A stretch of DNA of 22,225 bases, from the NCBI GenBank assembly GCA_002279765.1, contig NCCR01000042.1, positions 1 through 22,225 of the forward strand. The letters are read 5' to 3'. The notes beneath the pieces were generated by a model. The model searched no databases and was not told the DNA's origin. It saw only the letters and a list, made by a program, of their open reading frames with translations. This stretch comes from Verrucomicrobia bacterium 12-59-8. Its GTDB lineage: Bacteria; Verrucomicrobiota; Verrucomicrobiae; Verrucomicrobiales; Verrucomicrobiaceae. Below are positions 7,901 to 19,900 of the stretch, one piece after another; position 1 is the first letter of the stretch; every line of letters begins with the position of its first letter. A program made the position numbers and the translations under genes.

Positions 7901-10900
7901 CTCAATGGAGTGAACGTGGGCACCTTCGTTTCAGGAAATAATTCAGTGAATGCTCTCAATGGTGCGGGCCTCATCACCAACAGTGCAGCCAGCGGGACTG
8001 CCACCCTGCGGTTCAGCAACAACAACGCCAGTGGGGTCTTCACCGGCCTGATTCAGGATGGTGCCAATGCGGCGATAGCGTTGATCAAAAGTGGCACATC
8101 AAGCACCGTCACCCTCACCGGGGCAAACACCTTCACGGGGCAGGTGATCATCAATGGTGGCAATCTGGACATTCCCAACATTGCCGACATTGGCGTGGCC
8201 AGCGGCATCGGTATGGGGGATGCCACCAATGACGCGACCAACGCGGCCAGTATCATTCTCAATGGCGGTGCGCTGCGTTATGTGGGGACCAACTCCGGTG
8301 GTGCGGTGACCGCGACCCAGACTCCCTCGGTCAGCATCAACCGCCTGTTCACCCTGGCGGGGAACGGCACCATTGCCTCCTTTGGCAGCTATGGCAATCT
8401 TTCGGCATCGCGCGCGTCGAACAACGCGGCGCTGATTTTCAATAACACAGCCGATCTTTCTTTCAGTGGGGCAGGAAATCGCACCCTCACGCTCGATGGC
8501 GATTCACAGGGTGACAACGAAATCGACATCCATCTGATCGACAATACCAATGGCGGCTCTCTTTTGTTGACCAAGAACGGCACCAGCCTGTGGATTCTGA
8601 ACCCATCCACAGCGAACAACTATACTGGAATCACAACCATCAATGGCGGTGCGCTCCAGGCGGTGGATGGCGTTGGGCTTTCGGCAAACAGCAATCTTTT
8701 GCTCAATGGCGGCGTGTACCAGACTTCCGGCACATTCGCCCGCACCATGGGCACGAATGCCGGGCAGTTTCAGTTCACGGCCAATGGCAACGGTGGCTTC
8801 TCTTCAGGCACAACCAAGCTGACAGTGGATTTCGGCACGTTAGGCATCGTCGGCACGCCCGTGTGGGGATCGACGCCGAATTTCCTTGGGGCGGGTACGT
8901 TTATCCTCAACAATGCCACCTCCCTTGCTGATATTGAAGTGAAGGGAAATTTTGATCTTGCGCCTGGTGCGGCAGCAGCACTTACAATCACCACCACAAG
9001 CGCCAGTTCCAGTGTTACGATTACGACTGGCAACACTACCGGCCTGACCGTTGGCCAGGTGATTACTGGATCCAACATTCCCGCAGGCACCTACATCAGC
9101 GCGATCACAGGCACGACCACTTTCACGCTCAGCCAGAACGCAAGCGCCACAGGAACCGGAATTTCCGCAGCGGTGGCGGCAGGCGGTTTCCGGCAGATCC
9201 AGGTGGATGACAACGGCAGCACCAATCTTGATTTTGCCACTGTCTCTGGCGTGATCGGCGGCACGGGCGGACTTGGCAAAATCGGCTCTGCAAATCTCAT
9301 TCTCGGCGATGCCAACACCTACAGCGGCAGGACGGTCATCCGTCAGGATGCTGTGTTTGCGACATCCATCGGGGCGGCAGGCGCAACTGCGACCAGTTTC
9401 GGTACGAACGTCGGCGGCGGCATTTTGGAACTGGGCAATCCTGGTACCACCACCACCGTCAGCCTGATGTATGTCGGTGCTGGTGAAACCACCACGCGTG
9501 AGATTGATCTTACTGGCACCACGGGGACCCGGCGCATCGACTCCAGTGGCACCGGGGCATTGATTCTTACCAACTTGCTGAACACCACGGCGTCTTCTGT
9601 CAACACCACCGGTGGGGCGAAGACGCTGGAACTGCGCGGAACCAACACCGACGCCAACATGGTCACCTCGGTACTGGCGGACAATGGCGGTGCCCTTACC
9701 GTGACCAAGACGGATGGCGGGGTCTGGATTTTGAACCCAACTACGGCAAACACCTTCACTGGCTCCCTCAATGCCAACAACGGATTGCTTGGTCTGACTG
9801 CAAATGCCATTGGCACTGCGGCCAACATCACCATCAGCAACGGCGGGCTCTTTGCCTACGGTGGAGCTCTGACTACGAGCACCAACATGATTCTCGCCAA
9901 CAACTCCGCCGCTGTGTTTGCCGGCAGCAACAACATGACCTTTAACGGCACCGTGACCAAGGCTACCGGCGCGAATGACCAGACCTTCAGCAACAACCTG
10001 GAAAACGGAGCGGTTCTGACCATCAACGGCAATTTTATCAATGCCCAGAATGCTACGGCCACCCGCAACATCAACGTCCGTGGTTACGGCTCCACGGTGT
10101 GGAACGGCGTCATTCAAAACTTCAGCGCCACTTCGCTCACACGGTTCGACATCCGCCTCTCCAATGACGCCTCTTTCACGCTCGGCGGCGATAACAAAAA
10201 CGCGGCACTGGGTCTGACCGGCGGTATTTTGCTGGGCCAGGGAACTCTCATCATCGCGAATGCCGGAGGACTTGGGCCAGTTGCGAACAGTGTCATTCTC
10301 GATGGTGGTGTGTTCACCTCCACCTTGGATCTCACCGGGGCGAACAAGATCGGCAACAACGTCTTTCTGCAGGGCGATCCTGTCATCGTCAGTGGTTCCA
10401 ATAATATTGAGTTCGGTGCCCAGTTAAACCTGAACGCCAGCCGGTCGCTTGTGAACAATCTGGACGCCGGCAAGGTGCTGACGATTTCCGGCCTCGTGAC
10501 CAACACTTCCGCCGCGACCCTCACGATTTTTGGTTCGGGGAACACACTGATCAACGGCGTCGTCGGTACCGGTACCGGTGCGCAGGGTCTGCAATATTCT
10601 GGCACCGGAGCGCTCAGCCTGACGGGAACCAACACTTCCGTCGGGCGTCTCACCGTCAGTCGCGGTGTTGTCACCATCAGCGGAGCCAACGGCAGCTTCA
10701 ATGCGCTCGCAGACACCAGCTCAAGCCTTAACAACATCGTGTTGAACGCTGGCGGAACGCTGGTGCTCGACAACAGCGGCGGCAACAATGCAGCGGGTCG
10801 CATCGCCGGTCGCAGCATCGCCTTCCAAGGCGGCGCTTTGAGCCTGATCGGGAACAGCACCTCAGAAACAATTGGGGCTGTCTTAGTGAACGGCATCATG

Positions 10901-13900
10901 GGCACGATCAACATGTCCGGTACCGGAAACAACACGCTCACTTTTGGCACGGTTAATTTTGCCAATTCAGGCTCGTCTTGGGATCTGAGCGGAATCACCG
11001 GATTGGGCAGCACCAACAAGGTGAAGATCACTACGTATCAGCATGGTGGCTCCACATTCACCAACGCCATCCTGCCGCGCATTGTCATTGCGAATGATTT
11101 TGCCGCCTACGATAACACCAACGGTGTCGTCGCATTCACTGCCTACAATACCAGCACCAATTTGGATGGTGCGGCCAACACCGATACGATGAACGTGACT
11201 GGGTCGGCCAATGTGTCCGCCTCGCGCACGCTGAACGCACTCAAGATCAACGGTGCCGGTGTCTCCGTCACCAGCACTGGAAATCGTGTGCTGACCCTGA
11301 CCACGGGTTCGGTCATCAGCACCGGTGGCGACAACACTCTGGCTGTTTCACAAGTGAACCTGAGTGGCGGAGCAGGCTATTTCCAGGTGCAGAGCGGCAC
11401 GACGCTGCATGTGACCTCCACCTTGATCAACGGTCAGCTCAGCCTGGTGGGCGGTGGCACCCTGAGCATGGAAAGCCCGAGCTTCTACAACAGCACCACC
11501 AACGTGATGGGTGGCACCCTGCTGCTCAACGCCGGGCTCAATAGCATTTTCCCAGCTGGCGGCGTAAGTCTCAATATCGGCATTGGTGCCACCGTCGATC
11601 TCAACGGCAACTCCCAGTATCTGGGCAATCTTACCGGCAACGGCGTCCTGCCAAATACAGCGGGCACCCTTACCAACACGGCGTTGGGGTATTCCACGTA
11701 TGTCAGCAATGGCGGCGGAAATTTTGCCGGCTTGATCTCGGGCAACATCAACTTCGGTCGTGTCGGCGGCGGCACGCTGACTCTGGAAATGGCTCAGACC
11801 TATACGGGCTTCACTTCATTCCTGGGAGGTACCACAAGCCTTGAAAACGATGCCAGCTTGCTTACCACAACGGCGATCGAAATCACCGGTGGTGCGGTGT
11901 TGAACCTGAACAACAACACCTCCCTGCAGACGCAGATCAATGACCGTATTGGTGATACGATCCCGATCACGCTGAATGCAGGTACGATCAATGTGAACGG
12001 GCGGGTCAATACGGCCGCCACAGAAACGCTCGGAGCCTTCACGGTGACCGGGGGTGCCAACACCATTCAATCGGCCACCGGTTCTACCGGTACGGCAGGG
12101 GCGTTCACTTCCCAAAGTCTGACCATCGCCAGCCTCACCCGCACCCCAGGTGCCACGGTGAATTTCCTCAACTCAACCGCACTGGGCAGCATTGGCAATT
12201 TTCCTCTCATCAACTTCACCACGGCACCGACCACCTATGGCGATGGCGTGCTTGGTGCTTGGGCCATTTCGAACTCCAGCGACTACGCAGCTTACAACAC
12301 CGCCAACGGTGTGGGGACGGTGGGGAATGGTGGATTCGCCGGATATTCGGCTGTTTTTGGCAGCGGCAACATCACGAGCCTTGGAACTTACTCCGCAACT
12401 CCTCTGACAACTACCCTCACAGGGAACACCACTGCTAGCATGCTCCGGTTGAGTGGCAATTTCACCAACAACGTTGCCTTCACGACCAATGGCACCCTCC
12501 TGAACCTCGAACTCGGCGGCATCCTGCGCACCAACAACGCTTTTGACACCACCTTTGGCTCCACGGCCATCCGTGGGGTGATCACCGCCGGCGGCACCGA
12601 AACGAGCGGAACTCGGGAACTCATTGTTTACAATACCAGCACCTCCAATCCATCGTTTACCAATCCCAACACTGCTGGGGGCATCGTAGCTGGATCACCG
12701 GTGGTTATCATGAATTCCACGGTTGGCATCCAGCCAGGCATGACTCTGACCAATGCCAACTTCCCCGCTGGCACCACGGTCTTGTCCGTGGACAGCCTGA
12801 CACAGATCACCCTGAGCAACAATGCCACGGCCAGTGCGCAAAATCAAACCTTCAACGCGGGTTCGTTTGTCAGTGGCACCACCACCGTGGGGTCCGCTCA
12901 GATCACGATGAACTCCACCACCGGCATCGCTCCGGGCATGACGCTTACGGGCACCGGCATTCCTACCGGCTCTTATGTGGTTTCGGTGGACAGCCCGACG
13001 CAGGTCACGCTCAGCCAGAACGCCACCGCCACTGGCAGCGCGCTTTCCTTTACTGTCGGTATGAGCAACATGATCATCAACTCCGTCATCGCCGACAACG
13101 GTTTTGGCAACATGGTGCAGATGGTGAAATCTGGTACGGGTGTCTTGAACCTGTCTGCCAATAACACCTACACCGGCGGCACGGTGGTCAATCAGGGCAC
13201 GCTCAATTTGATCGGCAGTGGAGTGGTCCTTCCTGCAGGTGGTCTGACCATCAACAATGGTGTGGTCACCATGCTCACCAACAACGGGCAGATCGCTGCC
13301 ACCAACGATGTCACCTTGGTTGGCAGCTCGACACTGACACTGGCCGGGGGCCTGGGGCTGAACAACACGCTCAAGAGCATCACGTTCAACAACAACGGCG
13401 GCAGCGGGAATCCGACCGTCACGATTCCGACCAACAGCATACTTACGCTCACGTCCTCCGCACCTGTGACCGTCACTAGCAGCAATGCGGCGACCGTGCC
13501 GACAATCAGCGGTGGTTTTCTGGCATTGAGCAGTGGAGCGAACACCTTCAGCATCGGCGGCCCGACGCTGGCGGGTCAAGTTTACACGCAGATCGGCTCC
13601 GCATTGAGCATTTCGTCGGCGATCACCGGCACCGGGTCCAGCATCATCAAGACCGACACCGGTCTGCTGCAGCTCAGTGGGCAGAGCACCTTTAGCGGTG
13701 GCATGGATGTGCAGGGCGGCGGCATCATTCTTTCCGCCAGCAGCACCTCCACCGTTCCAAACACCCTGGTTTCGGGACCTCTGGGTATCGGCCCGGTATC
13801 CTTTGCTGCTGGCACCAGCCTGCTGGTGGACAACAACCGCTCGGTGGCCAATGCCATGAGCTTTGCGGGTGATCCGCTGTTTAATAACACGGGTACGAGC

Positions 13901-16900
13901 CTGTTCACCATGACGCTTAACGGGGCGCTCAATTTTGCCACGCAGACCACCACCGGCCTGGTGGTGAACATTCCGACTCCGTATCTTAATGTGGTTCTGG
14001 GCGGCCCCATCGCCAACATTGGTACGATCACTGCCATCGGTGGAACAGGGGCAAACACCATCAGCAAGATCGGACTGGGCAACATCACGGGCCTTAATTT
14101 CACCGGCATTGGCAGCAGCGTGCCAATCAACATCTCGGCGCTTTCCAACGGTGCCTTCTCAATCCTGCATGATGGTGATGCCACGGGTTCTTTTGAGACC
14201 ATCAATCTCGGTGCCATCACCTGGGAGCCAGCAGTCACGGGAACGGCCTTGGTATTGACCATCGGCCGTGCCGGCAGCGCATCCTATTACCCGCTGGCGG
14301 TTAACAAGACCATCGCGCCGGCCGCACTGATTTCTTCACAACTTGGCAATGGCATCAACCTGACCAACAACAACAACTACGGACTCCTGCTTTCGGATGC
14401 CATTGCCTTCAACACCGTGTCTGCCAATCAGGGGCCTACTTTCACCGTGTCAGGTGGAAGCACCTCACTCCAGTTGGACGGATTGACGCTCAGCGGCGTG
14501 CTCTCGGGTGGCCCGACGGGCGCCACTGCGGTGGTCCTCAGCAAGGCCGGCGGCGGCGTGCTGAGCCTGACCAATTCCGGCAACACCTTCGGGGGTGGCG
14601 GATCGATCATTGACATCACGGCAGGTCTTATTGCGGCATCCAATGATGCTGTCTTGGGGAATGCAGGGAACATCATCCGCCTCAGTGGCAACAATCTCAG
14701 CTACGGCTTCCGTGCCACCGGCACCTTTGCCACCTCGCGTATTTTCAATCTTAATTCCGCAGCCAGTGAAATTGAAGTCACCCAGGGCAACACATTGACT
14801 CTGAACAATGCCTTCACCTTTGCCACAGCCAATAACGCCCTCAGAAAATATGATCTCGGCACCCTCGTGCTGACCCAGCCCGAAACCGGCTGGAATGGTG
14901 TCATGCTGGTGCAGCAAGGGGTGCTGCGAATCTCGAACGGTGCGCAGCTCGGCAACGCCTCCTCCACGACGGCTTCGACCGCAACCACCGGGGCTTCCGG
15001 CACGACAACGCTCACCCCGACTGGCGGCACCGCCAATTACGGCGTCGGGCAGGTGGTCTATGGCACGGGCATCACCCCGGACACGTATATCACCGCCATC
15101 ACGCCCACCACGATCACCCTCAGCATCGCCACCACCGCTGCCAATCCGACCATCACAACTTCCGCAGGCGGTGTTTACCTTTCGAATTTGGGTGCCGCTA
15201 TCGAACTGACTGGCGGTGTCACCGTAGCAGACAGCATCTTTGTCAATGCCAGCAACAACTTGACCTCCAACGGCATCAACGGCGGCGGTGCCATCCGTAG
15301 CACCGCTGGCACCAACACCGTTTCAGGGCTTGTGACCATCGCCACGACGACGGCGGACAGCAATATGCGTGCTGTCACGCTGAAGGCGGACAGCGGTGCC
15401 ACACTGAACGTCACCGGTGGTGTGCTGGGTCAGGTGGGTACGGCTGGAGCTAGCCGTCATGCATGGGTCGGCTTTGGCGGTGATGGCACCATCAACCTCA
15501 CCACCACGGCGATCACCAATACGGGAACGATCGGAATTTTCCAGTTGGAGAAATTTGGCACCGGCACCTTGAACATTCAATTGGCGAATGCCTTCTCCGG
15601 TCGGGATGTCATGGTCAAGCAGGGTACGCTGTCATTGAACGGTGCAGGTTCCTTCAACACGCTGGGCACTGGACAGGGCACGCTGCGCACGGTTTTTGTG
15701 CATGATTTTGCCACGTTGATTCTCGACAACTCCGGTGTCATCGGCAACAACGTCAACAACCGCCTGGGCAATGCTGCGCTGAATTTCCAGGGCTCTGATT
15801 TCCGCATCATTGGCAACGACAACACCAATACGACGGAAACAACCACGGGAACCATGGCCCTTAACGCCGGTGCGTCGGTCTTCACGCTGGATGCCGGTAC
15901 AGGGCGGCAGTTGAACTTCACCACAGCAGCAGTGACTCGTGGTGGCGGTTCCACCTTGCTCATTCTCGCCGACAACTTCGGCAGCGCCGCAGGCAATGGC
16001 GTGGCCACCATCCAGGCCAGCACCGCCACCTACACTTTCACGGGGCAGTTGGGCGCGACGGGTACGACCAACAAGTCGATCCTGCCGTGGGCGTTCGGAT
16101 CCACCAGCCTTGCTGGTACGAGTCTAGGCTTTGTCACGGCAGACTCCGCTGCTGCCGGTGCCAACGCTGGTACCAACCGGCTGCGCCTGCTGAATCCTTT
16201 GACCGAGCAGGTGTCCAGTCTGACTATTGCCGGAACCAACGTGAACTTGGCTGGCGCTGCTTCTATCTCCAGTTTGCTCTCCATCAATTCCCTGCAACTT
16301 GGCAGCGGTGCGGGCATCACTTTGTCTGGTGGCTATTCCACTTTCCTGACCCTCGAAAGCGGCGGCCTGCTGGTCACGGATGGCAGTTCCAGCATCTCTG
16401 GAACCGGCCGGCTTGCCACCGCAAGCAACCGCGAGCTCATCGTTTATGCTGTGGGTGATCTGGCGGTGAACGTGCCGATCAGCAATTTCACCGGAGGCCT
16501 GACCAAGTCGGGTGCCGGTACTCTGACGCTTAATGCAACCAACTACTATGGTGGCACACTGACCATCAACGAGGGTACCGTGAAGCTGGCTGCGGGTGAT
16601 CAGACGCTCTTCCCGAACCAGACGTTGCAGCTTCTGGGCGGCATTCTGGACCTGAACGGTACGGTGCAAAACTTCAACAATGTGCAGGCTCAGACAGGTT
16701 CGCTCGCGGTGAACGAGCAGTTTGCCCCCAATACGGGCGGAACCATCATCAATACTTCGGCCACCCAGGCCACACTCTCCATCACGACAGCCAACGCCAG
16801 TTTCCGAGGAGCGATCGGGAATGGCGTTCCGGGAGAGAGCAACATCGCAGTCGCCCGGTCCACCGCAGCCGGTGCCACCGTGGATTGGAACCTTTTCTCC

Positions 16901-19900
16901 AATAACACTTACACCGGGCCGACGCTTTTGAATGGCGGTCGCACTCAGATTATCGATGCTGGCAGTCTTAGCGGAACCTCCTCCATTGAGATCAGCAATT
17001 CGACCTTGTCTTTTGCCGCCTCCAACATTTCGGTGGAAGCCGCCAACAACACGGACCGGATCAATGACACGGCCTCCATCCTGCTAAACGGGGCACTGTT
17101 CCAGTTCCGCAGCCGCGCGTCACTGTACACCACGGAAACCATGGGAGCAGTCACGGTTGGCTATGCGGGCAACATGATTGATTTCTCGGAGCCTGGCACA
17201 AATGTGAACCAGTCTGATATCACCTTCTTGAGCTTGGCACAGGCAGCAGGCCAGCGTGGTACGGTGAGATTCTTGAACGTTGATGGCAATGTTTCCAGCC
17301 TGCAGCGTCTCTTCATCAACAACCTCAACGGTGTCGCGCCCACCAATATCGGCGACGGCCTCACCAACAACATCATCGGAGCATGGGCCACCTATGAGCG
17401 TGAGTTTGCCAGCTACACCCCGAGCATGGGGCTCGGTGGACTGAACAACAATGGCTATGCCGGCTACTCGCCGTTTGCCGATCCCAACTTGGCCTCGAAC
17501 ACAGACAACGTCCGCATCGTCCTGCCAGCGACTGGCTCCACCACCACTCTGACTGCGGACCGCACGCTCTACACCCTCAACATGCAGGCTCCGAGCACTT
17601 CCACGGCCAACAGTACTTTGGATCTGGGCGGGAATACTCTCACACTTGCCGGCGGTGGCTTGATCCTCGCGCCGGTCGCAACCACGGCCTTGTCAAACAA
17701 CATCACCGTGCAGAGCGGCAACCTCACCGCAGGCACCACGAGCAGTCCCACCGACTTCTACCTGCACGCTTTGAGCTGGTTCAACGGCCAGGCGGACAAC
17801 ACGGGCAACGCGGACGTCACCATTGCAGCCAATATTGTGGACAATAGCGCAGGCGGCGCAGTCACGCTGGTCATTGATGCGAACAATGGCCGCGGCACTC
17901 TGGGAGCCACCAACGATGTCTTCCTCACGGGCAACAACACCTACACCGGCGGCACTTTCGTCAACTCCGGGCGTGTGGACTTGAACACCGCAGGGGCGAA
18001 CGGCGTCACGAAGACGGCCACTGGCACAGGCAATCTGACCATCGCCGGCGGCTACAGTGGCAACAATGGTATTTTCCTCGATCGCAACACCCGTGTGCTG
18101 CTTTTGGGTGACAGCCAGATCGCCAATACTGCCACCGTGACCCTCATGGGCGGCGGCACACTGGATTTGAACAATTTCAGTCAGACTCTTGGCGGCTTGG
18201 TGTTCAACAACAATGGTGGCGACTCACCCACCATGACAGTTGGCACCGGCAGGCTGACCCTGAATGGCGACATCACCGCCACCGGGCAGAACTTGGGATC
18301 TGTCTCCACCATCAGTGGCACTGGAACAGGCCAGATCAGCCTGGGTGGCAGCACCCGCACCATCACCGTCGATCCCGTGCAATGGAATGGCAGCAACCTC
18401 AATCCGTTGCAGCCTAACCTGCTCATCAGCGGCGTCCTCATCGGCACGGGTTCGGAAGGCGTGATCAAGGCTGGCAACGGTCTGTTGCAGCTGAGTGGTC
18501 AGAACACCTTCAGTGGCGGCATCGACCTCCAGGCAGGTGGCATCATCATCGGTGCCAACAGCAACCCCACTCTTGGTGGCGGTGTGCTGGTCAGCGGCCC
18601 GCTGGGCACTGGCACGTTGACAGTGGCAAGCGGCGCCAGCCTGCTGGTGGACAACGCCAGCCGCACTGTCGCCAACAACATCAACTTCGCGGGCAGCCCC
18701 GTTTTTGCCTCGACCGGTACGTCCACCGTCACCTTGACTTTGAACGGGGCCCTCAACCTGCCAAATGGTGCCGTTTCAGTCTCGGTGACGACACCTGGTC
18801 TGACCGTGGTCCTCGGTAACATCGCCAACATCGGCTCGATCACCAACATCACCAACACCGGTCTGGGCACGCTCATCTTTAATACGACAGGCTACACGGG
18901 TGATTTTTACGCTTCAGCACTCGGGAATCCGAACTCTGTCTCGCTTCTCAATGATGGCAATGGCACAGGCATGCAGGAACTCATCAGCCTGGGCAACGTG
19001 GTTTTTGATGCAGGCATCGTCCCGACGGTGGTCGTCGGACGCGCCGGCTTCTCAACGCCATACAACCAGCCGCAGAACAAGGTCATTGCCCCTGCCTCCA
19101 TCACCAACATCAGTGCTGGCCTCACTGTCACGAACAATAACGGCTACGGCCTGTATTTGAGCGATTCGGTGACCTTGAACAATGCTATCTTCAGTGTGGC
19201 GACTGCCAGCGTTTCCACCCAAACCCAGGGGTTGTATCTGAATGGCAAGCTCAGTGGCACAGGCCTGACCAAGACCGGCAACGGGACCTTGGCGCTCGGC
19301 AACGCCGGCAACGATTTCACCGGCAATGTCGTGATCAATCAAGGCACGGTTTCCATCGACAATGACGGCGAACTTGGGGCTGCCGCCAACATGGTGGTGC
19401 TCTCTCCTGTGACCGGGACGGCAACGCTGAGAGCCACCTCTCTCATCACCACCGACCATGTGATTCAGCTGGCCAACACGTCCAGCATCCGGGCGATTGA
19501 GGTCTCCCAGAACGCGATACTGCAGCTCAATTCGGCCTTCGACCTCAATTCGGGTGCTGGGGCTGCGGCTGCTCTGGTCAAAAACGACAATGGCACGCTG
19601 GTGCTCAATGCGAACAACACCGGGTGGACCGGCGGCCTCACCATCAATGCGGGTGCGGTGCTCCTGAACAACGCGACGGGTGCTGGCAGTGGCACCATCA
19701 CTATTTCTCCTGCTTCTTCCGCGCTGGGAGCCGCGCTGCAATTGTCCGGCGGCATCTCCGTCAGCAACGTGATCAATCTGCAAGGGAACAACAATCAGGC
19801 ACTCGGCGGCATCAATGGCGGTGGCCAGTTGCAGAGCGTCTCCGGCGTCAATACGGTGACCGGACAGCTCATCATGGCGTTTGATAGCCTGATCGGAGCG

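Larger units (their letters stand above)
5261..9796 (+). repeat. PATR motifs of the N-terminal part (seven copies)
   Basis: Beta-strand repeat motifs lie at 5261-5353 (LTKTGNGTLVLGSGGNTFSG), 6329-6418, 7739-7834 (LTKNGAGTLVLSGAN), 8081-8167 (TLTGANTFTGQVIINGGNL), 8567-8656, 9266-9358 and 9695-9796. Those at 8567 and 9695 share an uncommon Trp variant, WILNP(S/T)TAN. A further degenerate copy with TWLYDPSAS lies near 6740. Spacing is irregular (about 350-1,300 bp), unlike the later super-repeat. Confidence 0.8.
10640..15580 (+). repeat. Super-repeat unit 1
   Basis: Anchors in order: LVLDNS (Asp codon 10769), STSETIGAV, DFAAYDNTNG (about 11096), a PATR at 11756-11842, INDRIGDTI (about 11937), GDG-LGAWA (Asp codon 12242), two IPAGT modules, PATRs at 13121-13210 and 13640-13732 (LLQLSGQSTFSGG), LVSGPLG, VVLGGPIANIGTIT, NNNNYGLLLSDA (about 14365), PATRs at 14531-14629 and 14840-14926, SGATLNVTGG (about 15395) and a PATR at 15542-15637. 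Boundaries are approximate because no exact junction can be seen. Confidence 0.75.

Noticed and set aside
8840..10117. 425-codon minus-strand open frame opposite the giant gene
   Set aside because: It is one of many long antisense frames produced by the AAC/ACC/GGC-rich codon pattern of the giant gene. Its translation shows no domain, start signal or operon partner, while the plus frame is clearly PATR protein.
10114..14262. Series of Pro/Val/Leu/Met-rich minus-strand frames (for example 10114-11031, 12695-13579, 13582-14262)
   Set aside because: They look membrane-like only because antisense of Thr/Asn/Gly codons reads as Val/Leu/Pro. They recur wherever the plus-strand repeats recur, as expected of shadows.
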